DNA from: Flavobacterium sp. | GTDB taxonomy: Bacteria > Bacteroidota > Bacteroidia > Flavobacteriales > Flavobacteriaceae | Length of the DNA stretch: 5,505 nucleotides | Reading direction: 5' to 3' | Assembly: GCA_030682755.1 (NCBI GenBank) | Contig: JAUXNR010000636.1 | Location: 1 to 5,505, forward strand | Translations under genes and position numbers: made by a program | In this document: one piece after another, positions 1 to 5,505 of the stretch | Layout of the letters: each line of letters opens with the position of its first letter | How positions within the stretch are numbered: position 1 is the first letter of the stretch | The notes under the pieces: generated by a model | Told to the model about the DNA's origin: nothing | What the model saw: the letters and a program-made list of their open reading frames with translations, nothing else | Databases searched by the model: none

Positions 1-58
1 ATCAAACGGGAAGATCTTTGTTTCTAAGAGCATTTATAGCAACAAGCTAATCTTCTGA

Positions 59-859
59 TTAATTATTTTTCAAATATTCTAAAATTTCATTTCTTATTCT
101 AAAATTGTCTGAATCAACATCATATTTTTGTTCATTAAGAAATTCATCAAGAGTTAATTCAACTCTTGGGTCATTTTTATATGCATGTCGCACAAAAACA
201 TAATTAGGGATTTTTATTTTTTTTTCAATAATTAAGAATTTTAGTATCCTCAAATTATCTTGAATGATGGTATTTACAATTGGACCATGTCCATTTTCAT
301 ATGAGTAGTCATTAATATCAATTCCTGAATTTATTAATAACTCTATCACAGGCAAACAATCGGATTTTGTTGCTTCCGTAAAAAGTGTCTCCTTTATTTT
401 ATAATCTGCATTTACAAATTTCACGATGCGATGTGCATTAACATCTCCTCCATATTTAATCAACATTTTTAAAATAGTTGTATCACAAAAGTTTTTTTTA
501 TAAATTTTTGAACAAGCTATAAACATAGGAGTATCAATATCAACAGATAAATTTTCAATTGGTGTAGATTTCTTATTAGGGTCAGCACCTAATTCAAGTA
601 ATTTTTTTGTAGACTTTTTTAAATTATTTGCAACGGCTAACATTAATAAAGTATGCCCAAATTTAGGGTCATGGAAATCAAGTAGTGTTTTATTTTTTTT
701 AGCAATTCGTTCGATATCATTTAAGTTTTCATTTTTAACTGCTTCAGCTAATTTAACTGCTTCAGTATTATCAAACAACTTAAAATCAAAACCTTGCAAA
801 TAACTTTCACAACTATAAAATGTTAAAATTATTAAACAGAATAAAACATTTCTTTTCAT
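59..859 (-). CDS. Ankyrin-repeat lipoprotein, function unknown
   Basis: This 266-residue protein starts with a lipoprotein signal peptide: a Lys/Arg N-terminus, a hydrophobic stretch at residues 5-14 and a lipobox ending FYSC with the lipidated Cys at 17. The residues after the Cys (ESYLQ) lack an acidic run, so I infer anchoring on a periplasm-facing membrane leaflet rather than surface export. The rest is ankyrin-like: degenerate helices at about 33-64, a clear repeat at about 66-98 (HTLLMLAVANN then LLELGADPN), another at about 107-143 (TPMFIACS, then LIKYGGDVN), a third at about 157-187 (LLINSGIDIN) and a weaker one at about 189-219. The C-terminal 45 residues are charged and helical-looking. 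Ankyrin repeats bind proteins, and no catalytic motif is visible. I chose the ATG at 859. The frame can be extended by three codons to a TTG at 868, but that TTG directly follows an in-frame stop and the ATG gives a standard signal peptide. The gene is visibly more AT-rich than the operon to its right. No clear -7 box precedes it. An immunity or scaffold role is possible but unproven. Confidence 0.87.
   Translation of the reverse strand: MKRNVLFCLIILTFYSCESYLQGFDFKLFDNTEAVKLAEAVKNENLNDIERIAKKNKTLLDFHDPKFGHTLLMLAVANNLKKSTKKLLELGADPNKKSTPIENLSVDIDTPMFIACSKIYKKNFCDTTILKMLIKYGGDVNAHRIVKFVNADYKIKETLFTEATKSDCLPVIELLINSGIDINDYSYENGHGPIVNTIIQDNLRILKFLIIEKKIKIPNYVFVRHAYKNDPRVELTLDEFLNEQKYDVDSDNFRIRNEILEYLKNN
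734..765. repeat. Short tandem duplication inside the ankyrin gene
   Basis: A 14-base segment (TTTAACTGCTTCAG) occurs at 734-747 and again at 752-765, an 18-base period. It encodes EAVK twice (residues 33-36 and 39-42 of the ankyrin lipoprotein) in the linker just before the first ankyrin helices. The period is a multiple of three, so the frame is preserved. It is probably a small slippage duplication. Confidence 0.6.
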
Positions 860-880
860 TATTCGCAATTATTCATTAGT

Positions 881-930
881 TGAACTCCCCACCACTTGTG
901 CGATTGTCTCGCTTGTATCCCTCTCCGAAA
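881..930. other. GC-rich intergenic segment of unknown nature
   Basis: By my count 26 of these 50 bases are G or C, in a neighbourhood that is clearly AT-rich. On the minus strand the reading frame that continues from the stop codon of the DUF5689 gene stays open through this segment to a TAA at 871-869. Its last part reads like plausible protein (KFSERDTSETIAQVVG), but there is no credible start codon, the first part of the frame is the terminator hairpin, and the codons used (GAG, AGG, GTG, GGG) are unlike the neighbouring genes. It could be a remnant of a gene, a dispersed intergenic repeat, or a structured leader of the ankyrin gene. I cannot decide from one copy. Confidence 0.4.
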
Positions 931-975
931 ATTTCACATCTAAATTAGCAAAGAGCTCAATTTTTAATTTAATCC

Positions 976-1005
976 AAAAAAAAGCGAGACAAATGTCTCG
1001 CTTTT
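976..1005 (-). terminator. Rho-independent terminator of the receptor/DUF5689 operon
   Basis: A near-perfect inverted repeat pairs 980-991 with 994-1005 (core GCGAGACA with TGTCTCGC). On the minus strand the hairpin is followed by a run of eight T (983-976), the layout expected of an intrinsic terminator for leftward transcription. It begins 19 bases after the stop codon of the DUF5689 gene. The plus-strand side has only four T after the stem, so any bidirectional action would be weaker. Confidence 0.9.
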
Positions 1006-1024
1006 CATATAAAAAAGAATGTAC

Positions 1025-2440
1025 TTAGTTAATAACAATATTATCTAAATCCATATTTGTTGTTAAAGCTGGTGATGATATAGCAGAGCCGGTATATTCA
1101 AAAAGAATAAAACCATTACCTGTTAATGTTCCCGGAATATTCCAAACACCACTTGGTGTAAAAGGACCAGTTGCATTATTAGCAGCTGAAATGGCAAAAT
1201 TAGAAGTGATATCTGTTAAATCAGCAGGGTTTACTACGCCTCCAATTGTGTAAGAAGTTGAATAATAAACTTTCAATACCGCTCCATTAAAGAATGATGC
1301 ACGACTTTGGAATGAGAATGAATTCGCATTTGTAAAATCAACCGGTACAATAAAATACGTTTTTACACTTTGACTCGTACTAAAAGCGGTCATTTGGATG
1401 AATTTATTAGCCGGTGTTCCGTTTGAACGACATCTCCAATATGCATTTCCAAGGAATGCATCATTGATATACATTGGAAAATCATTTTGACCTGTTACGT
1501 TTGTTCCAGCAGTATAACTTTCAAAAGTTTCGTTCAAAGAAGATAAGAAAGTTACGTTATTTCCAACAATTGGTGGAGCAAAATCCACATCAAATCTTGG
1601 GTTGGTCAATTGAACATCATCAAATGTTCTGGCAATAAACTGATAATCTGAACCAAATTTTGTCATGATTCCTCTTACTTTACCACTTTCACCTGCAACA
1701 ATATTACCTGCATATCTTGCAAAACTACTTGTTCTGAAAATTGTTGTGTTACCTGAAGTATCCGTTAACAAATGGTTGGTTGCACCTCCCACTTGGTTGT
1801 TAGGATTATAATACGTTGACCCAACAGCAGCATCAACAAACTGCACATTATTTAATTCAATTAATGTATTAAGATTTGCATCTTGTTTTGCTTCATTAAC
1901 TGTTAAAGTTCTAACAAAATCTTCTTCGCTTCTCACTTCACAAGAACGTACTAGGGTATTTCCATACGTATTTGCAGAAATTCTTCCCACAGAAGCATTT
2001 CCTGAAGCATTTAAGAATAACTCTCCAATGATTAATGAACCATTAGTAATATTGTAGTATCTTCTGTCAAGTTTTACGTATACTTTTCTACCCGGTTCAA
2101 AAATGGTGAATAAGCTGGTTACATCAACCGGGATACTAAATCCTAGAGGTGGAGTTGAGTCAGTACCTAAAGTTTGTAAGGATAACGATTTAAAAAAGTT
2201 ACCTCCTCTATCTGAAGAAACTACATAAGCTTCCAAAATATCAGTTTGAGGTGTGTTATCCGGAAACTGTTGAATGTTTGTTGTTGCTTGGTTATACACT
2301 GCCTGAACCGTTTTGTTTGCCGTTAAGTTCGGGTCAACACAATTAAGGTTGGGGATGCTGTAGTCATCATCGTTAACACATGAGGTAACGAATCCTGCGG
2401 CTACAACCAATAAAATAGTTTTTAAAAAAGTTGTTTTCAT
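1025..2440 (-). CDS. DUF5689-type surface lipoprotein with C-terminal beta-sandwich domain
   Basis: The 471-residue product begins with a lipoprotein signal peptide (hydrophobic residues 5-18, lipobox VTSC, lipidated Cys 21). The Cys is followed by VNDDD, an acidic run like the lipoprotein export signals described in Bacteroidota, so I infer display on the cell surface. Residues about 40-278 resemble the DUF5689 family: two beta-rich, OB-fold-like halves, the first with ILEAYVVSSDRGGNFFKSL (about 68-86) and the second with LIELNNVQFVD (about 193-203) and a closing GKVRGIMTKFGSDYQFIAR (253-271). Residues about 300-471 look like a jelly-roll or choice-of-anchor-J type beta-sandwich, opening with NETFESYTAG and closing with LDNIVIN. 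Cys 34 and Cys 167 could form a disulfide. The gene lies 20 bp downstream of the receptor gene, in the place where a SusD gene would sit, but I see none of the helical TPR-type sequence of SusD. The likely role is substrate capture for the receptor. The substrate is unknown. The family call is from memory of its sequence style, without a profile search. Confidence 0.85.
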   Translation of the reverse strand: MKTTFLKTILLVVAAGFVTSCVNDDDYSIPNLNCVDPNLTANKTVQAVYNQATTNIQQFPDNTPQTDILEAYVVSSDRGGNFFKSLSLQTLGTDSTPPLGFSIPVDVTSLFTIFEPGRKVYVKLDRRYYNITNGSLIIGELFLNASGNASVGRISANTYGNTLVRSCEVRSEEDFVRTLTVNEAKQDANLNTLIELNNVQFVDAAVGSTYYNPNNQVGGATNHLLTDTSGNTTIFRTSSFARYAGNIVAGESGKVRGIMTKFGSDYQFIARTFDDVQLTNPRFDVDFAPPIVGNNVTFLSSLNETFESYTAGTNVTGQNDFPMYINDAFLGNAYWRCRSNGTPANKFIQMTAFSTSQSVKTYFIVPVDFTNANSFSFQSRASFFNGAVLKVYYSTSYTIGGVVNPADLTDITSNFAISAANNATGPFTPSGVWNIPGTLTGNGFILFEYTGSAISSPALTTNMDLDNIVIN

Positions 2441-2460
2441 AGTATATTGTCTAAAGTAGA

Positions 2461-5307
2461 TTAAAAGTTATAATAAAAATTCACAAAATAGTTTCTTCCA
2501 AAACCGTAGAAGTATCTCGGACCAAAAGCTCTTGTACCGCTAGCATAATCTTGTTGTACTTGCGTATAGTTTGCATTTCTTCCTTGTTCAAAACCTCCTG
2601 TTATATAATTCACGTCAAAAACGTTGTTAATGCTGGCAAAAAACCCAACTGTATTTCTGTTTTTTCTGCTTACTCTCCAAGATTTACCTCCAACCAAATT
2701 TACCAAATAAATTTCATCAAATTTTTCTTGTTTCAGATATTGACGAGCAAGCTCTTCATCGATTCCTGCAACAGGTTGGTTGTCAATTGGAATTTGATCA
2801 TTGTTGAAGAAATTATTTGTTCTCATTATCGCAGAAATATCCAAATAATTGTCTGTCATGTAATTTACATTTGCACCAATCCACCAGAATTTAGGATCAC
2901 GATATTCTATACCTAAGGAATAGGCTTGTTGTGGCGTGCCCGGTTGTCTGTAATCTTTTAGTGTTGCGGCACCATAATTTACAGTTCTTCTCACGTTATC
3001 AACGTTCAATGCTACGTTTGGATTACTGTCATACGTATATTGACCAAAAGCGGCAACACCCGTTGCTTTTATGGTTTGCGTAAGTTGGTATTCTAAACCA
3101 AACTCAAGACCCATATTTTTCTTATCTAATCCAGTAACAATTTCAGCAACAAAGGCATTTCCGTTTCCTGAATTTAAATTACCTAATTCGTCAACAATTC
3201 CTAAACCTTCTGCAAAGAAGAAACCTACTTCGGTTGAATTTAGAATTTTATTATAGAAACCTGTAGCTCTTGCCTTCACTCTTGGAGCTCTTATAACATA
3301 ACTAACATCACCACCATAAATTGTTTCACTTTCTAATCCTGCTGTAATTTGGTTGTTTAACCTTGCGTTTGGAAATGTGTTTCTAATGGTTGGAGCTTTA
3401 GTCATATAAATGGCATTCACATCAATTAAATGACGTCCTGTTATTTTATAAGTTAAACCTCCTTTAAAACCAAAGTTATCAAATTCAACTTTTCTGCTTT
3501 TTCCAAAAGAAGTTTCAGGATAAATACCGTTTTGATACAAACCTTCTCTTTGGTATTCACTTCTTGAATAAGATTGAGCTAAATAAAAATCTACTTTATT
3601 ATAAGTAAATTTAAATTGTGTAAACGCGTCTAATGAAGTAGCTAAAATATTATAGTTATAACCATATTTATCTCCTTCCACTACTTGTCTGTTTGGATTG
3701 TTAAGATCGGGTTGTGATTGACTTCCTGAAAAGAAAGGATCTACATCATTAAAATAAAGGCCTCCTAATAAATCCAATAAGTTTTGAAAGTTGTTTGATT
3801 TCAATCTTCTGTAACTCACACTTGCATTCATAATAATATTATCTGCAATTTGTGAATTCATGATAGTATTTGCTGTAAACAACCTGTCATCTGTTCGGTC
3901 TTCATACAATACATAAACACTTTCTGTTGGAGCTCTTCCAATCTCTTGGTTGTTTTCATCAAAAACAGGAAGTGAATTTGCACGATACATTTGATCCCAA
4001 TTGATTTGTCTGTTTGCTAAAAATGTATTCTGTGCATTTTGAGCTTCGTCAAAATTAGGAGTCCAAATTACATCACCATCTGCATTTTCTGAATGCAAAT
4101 TCAAATAGTAACTTGGAAGATTTCTATAATAGGTAGGATCAGGATTTGTAACGTTATTAAAGTCTAAACGAGAATTTCCAATACTACCAAATTGATAGCT
4201 CACATTGGTGTTTAATTTTGTTTTTGGATTTACTTTCCAATAATGACTTAACATTAAGATAGGTTCTTCTAAATCTTTATCACGAGAGTTCCTTTTCTTT
4301 CCATTTTGCCATCCCCAATAGGAATTATATTGAGTTCCTGCCAAATCATTAATTTCTTTAGTATTTGGAGAATTTTTACCTCTACTGTTTTGAGCATAAA
4401 TTGAAGTAAAATTCAAACTATGATTATCACTTATTCTTTTTTCAACACTTGCAAACAAAGAATTTGCAGCATAATCTGTTCCTTCAAAAAATCCCTCTTG
4501 AGCCCATCTTCTTCCACCGGAAATAACATAAGCCCAGCCGTCTTTGCTCATACCTGAAGCATGTGTAGCCATTGTTCTCCAAGTGTAATTGGTGTTTGTC
4601 CCCGAGAAGGAAACACGTGAACCCGGTCTGTAAATGGATGCTCTTGTATTGATTTCTTGAGTTCCTAAAATACCCCCAAATGTATAGTCTGATGGTGCAG
4701 AACCGTTAGTAAATTCTTGATTTCTTGTAGCATCATTCAAACCTCCCCAGTTACCCCATTGAGGTCTGCCGTCATACAATTTGTTCATCATGACACCATT
4801 AATCATGGTTGCTCCATATTCGTTATCTAAACCTCTTACTCTAAATCGAGCTTGACCAAAATTAAATGCTGCAGCTTGTAAAAATGCATCACGAGTTGCT
4901 TGCAATAGTCCGGCTGTACTTTCAGAGCCACTATTATCATCACCCAAATCACTTTCGGTAATGGTAATTAAACTTAGTTGTTGTTCAGCAGTAATGTCAT
5001 ATTCCATTACAATGATCCCTAAGTCCACCATTTGATTTAAAGAAACTTCAAATGGTAATAATTGATTGGTATATCCTTCTGTTTTTACTTGAAGCAAAAA
5101 TTCACCCGCAGGAACGTTTTCAAAAAGGAACGCACCTTCAGCTGTTGTAATTTTTGTAAAAGTTGTGTTTTGAATGGATACAACTACACTTTGTAATGGT
5201 TTTTGCGTCTTAGAGTCAACAACAACACCTCTAACACCTTGGTTTTGTTGACTAAAAACAAAAACTACTTGCATTACAAAGAGAATACTTAAAACAAGTT
5301 TTTTCAT
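2461..5307 (-). CDS. TonB-dependent outer-membrane receptor with carboxypeptidase-regulatory-like N-terminal domain
   Basis: This 948-residue protein is of normal length for a Bacteroidota TonB-dependent transporter. Residues 1-19 are a Sec signal peptide with probable cleavage before Gln 20. Residues about 24-101 form a carboxypeptidase-D regulatory-like beta-sandwich (GVRGVVVDSKTQKPLQSVVV, then TTAEGAFLFENVPAGEFLLQV and GYT). The plug domain follows at about 112-225, with the recognisable RFRVRGLDNEYGATMINGV (154-172) and a Trp/Gly-rich loop after it (QWGNWGGLND). From about 230 to the end the sequence alternates like a 22-stranded barrel, and it finishes on an aromatic beta-signal (NYFVNFYYNF) with C-terminal Phe. 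The LDEVVVVGYG stretch typical of SusC proteins is absent. LSLITITESD (111-120) occupies the equivalent place and may serve as the TonB box. It imports an unknown ligand using TonB-ExbBD energy. It is the first gene of the operon, with a -7-like box about 55 bp upstream of its ATG. Confidence 0.93.
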   Translation of the reverse strand: MKKLVLSILFVMQVVFVFSQQNQGVRGVVVDSKTQKPLQSVVVSIQNTTFTKITTAEGAFLFENVPAGEFLLQVKTEGYTNQLLPFEVSLNQMVDLGIIVMEYDITAEQQLSLITITESDLGDDNSGSESTAGLLQATRDAFLQAAAFNFGQARFRVRGLDNEYGATMINGVMMNKLYDGRPQWGNWGGLNDATRNQEFTNGSAPSDYTFGGILGTQEINTRASIYRPGSRVSFSGTNTNYTWRTMATHASGMSKDGWAYVISGGRRWAQEGFFEGTDYAANSLFASVEKRISDNHSLNFTSIYAQNSRGKNSPNTKEINDLAGTQYNSYWGWQNGKKRNSRDKDLEEPILMLSHYWKVNPKTKLNTNVSYQFGSIGNSRLDFNNVTNPDPTYYRNLPSYYLNLHSENADGDVIWTPNFDEAQNAQNTFLANRQINWDQMYRANSLPVFDENNQEIGRAPTESVYVLYEDRTDDRLFTANTIMNSQIADNIIMNASVSYRRLKSNNFQNLLDLLGGLYFNDVDPFFSGSQSQPDLNNPNRQVVEGDKYGYNYNILATSLDAFTQFKFTYNKVDFYLAQSYSRSEYQREGLYQNGIYPETSFGKSRKVEFDNFGFKGGLTYKITGRHLIDVNAIYMTKAPTIRNTFPNARLNNQITAGLESETIYGGDVSYVIRAPRVKARATGFYNKILNSTEVGFFFAEGLGIVDELGNLNSGNGNAFVAEIVTGLDKKNMGLEFGLEYQLTQTIKATGVAAFGQYTYDSNPNVALNVDNVRRTVNYGAATLKDYRQPGTPQQAYSLGIEYRDPKFWWIGANVNYMTDNYLDISAIMRTNNFFNNDQIPIDNQPVAGIDEELARQYLKQEKFDEIYLVNLVGGKSWRVSRKNRNTVGFFASINNVFDVNYITGGFEQGRNANYTQVQQDYASGTRAFGPRYFYGFGRNYFVNFYYNF

Positions 5308-5362
5308 AAATAAAGTTAAAATTATTGACTTTTTTGCTTGTTAATTATTTCTTAACAGCCTG

Positions 5363-5370
5363 CAAATGTA
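5363..5370 (-). promoter_or_regulatory. Candidate -7 box of the receptor operon
   Basis: On the minus strand this reads TACATTTG followed by CA, a full match to the Bacteroidota -7 consensus TAnnTTTG. Transcription would start near 5357, giving a leader of about 50 bases before the receptor ATG. I find no TTG at the expected -33 spacing, so the assignment rests on the -7 box and position only. Confidence 0.55.
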
Positions 5371-5378
5371 CATTATTT

Positions 5379-5390
5379 AATAATATTATT
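5379..5390. repeat. 12-bp perfect palindrome between divergent promoters
   Basis: AATAATATTATT is its own reverse complement and lies exactly between the two divergent -7 candidates, upstream of both. A regulator site here could affect both transcription units. It consists only of A and T in an AT-rich region, so chance occurrence is quite possible. Confidence 0.3.
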
Positions 5391-5398
5391 TACTTTTG
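5391..5398 (+). promoter_or_regulatory. Candidate -7 box of the divergent secreted-protein gene
   Basis: TACTTTTG fits TAnnTTTG on the plus strand. Transcription would begin near 5403, about 40 bases before the ATG at 5444. No TTG is seen at the -33 spacing. It is arranged back to back with the -7 box of the receptor operon. Confidence 0.45.
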
Positions 5399-5443
5399 GT
5401 GCGGAGTTTGTATTAAACTTTACTTAAATTTAAAATACGTTTT

Positions 5444-5505
5444 ATGAAAATTAAATATTCATTATTACTTTTTGTTGCTTTTTATTCAAATTTGGTTGTT
5501 TTTGG
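5444..5505 (+). CDS. Start of a secreted or exported protein gene (partial, runs off the window)
   Basis: An ATG at 5444 opens a frame that stays open to the window edge, giving 20 complete codons. The residues begin MKIKYSLLLFVAFYSN and continue LVVF plus a probable Gly: two lysines, then a long hydrophobic stretch, the form of a Sec signal peptide whose cleavage site lies just outside the window. The start is preceded by an A/T-rich leader (TTTAAAATACGTTTT), as is usual in this phylum, and by a -7-like box at a fitting distance. It is transcribed away from the receptor operon. Nothing of the mature protein is visible, so its function cannot be stated. A secreted hydrolase or nuclease acting upstream of the receptor would fit the context, but this is only a guess. 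Confidence 0.65.
   Translation, partial: MKIKYSLLLFVAFYSNLVVF

Noticed and set aside
1..58. Possible C-terminal end of a plus-strand gene converging on the ankyrin gene (open frames ending at 50 or at 58)
   Set aside because: Two different frames are open to the edge for fewer than 20 codons each, which is expected by chance, and neither carries a recognisable motif.
48..61. Small inverted repeat TAATC-TTCT-GATTA at the end of the ankyrin gene as a terminator
   Set aside because: Only five AT-rich pairs, overlapping the stop codon, and no T run follows on the minus strand.
860..900. Integron attC-like core (GTTGAAC, fitting GTTRRRY, at 879-885)
   Set aside because: No convincing second core and no paired L boxes at the required spacing, and there is no integrase or cassette array in view. 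A seven-base degenerate match is weak.
2441..2460. Separate promoter for the DUF5689 gene (TACTTTAG on the minus strand)
   Set aside because: It misses the -7 consensus at one position, the gap is only 20 bp, and the layout fits co-transcription with the receptor gene.
2551..2916. Plus-strand open frame of about 121 codons inside the receptor gene
   Set aside because: It lies antisense to well-supported receptor barrel sequence, has an unusual amino-acid composition, no signal or domain, and no promoter of its own.
3071..3256. Plus-strand open frame of about 61 codons inside the receptor gene
   Set aside because: It is a chance antisense frame over conserved receptor coding sequence, with no recognisable protein features.

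Overview
The window looks like chromosomal DNA from a member of the Bacteroidota, most likely a Flavobacterium-like genus of the Flavobacteriaceae. The evidence is an AT-rich base composition, A-rich sequences ahead of start codons in place of a strong Shine-Dalgarno, Bacteroidota-type -7 boxes (TAnnTTTG), lipoprotein signal peptides and a large TonB-dependent receptor with an N-terminal carboxypeptidase-regulatory-like domain. The genus is an inference from style and is not proven.

Layout, left to right. Positions 1-58 hold no gene I can support. Positions 59-859 (minus strand) encode a 266-residue ankyrin-repeat lipoprotein. Positions 860-1024 are a short intergenic region with a strong hairpin terminator (976-1005) and a locally GC-rich stretch (about 881-930) that stands out from its surroundings. 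Positions 1025-2440 (minus) encode a lipoprotein with a DUF5689-like region and a C-terminal beta-sandwich. Positions 2461-5307 (minus) encode the TonB-dependent receptor. Positions 5308-5443 are a divergent promoter region, and at 5444 a plus-strand gene for a secreted protein begins and runs off the window.

The receptor gene comes first and the DUF5689 lipoprotein gene follows after only 20 bp, with a terminator 19 bp beyond the second stop. This is a clean two-gene operon. The arrangement recalls SusC/SusD pairs, in which an outer-membrane TonB-dependent transporter is partnered by a surface lipoprotein that captures the substrate, but the lipoprotein here does not look like SusD. I infer a surface uptake complex of unknown substrate. 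The divergent secreted-protein gene may supply an enzyme acting on the same substrate, but only about 20 of its residues are visible. The ankyrin lipoprotein lies beyond the terminator and is probably a separate transcription unit.
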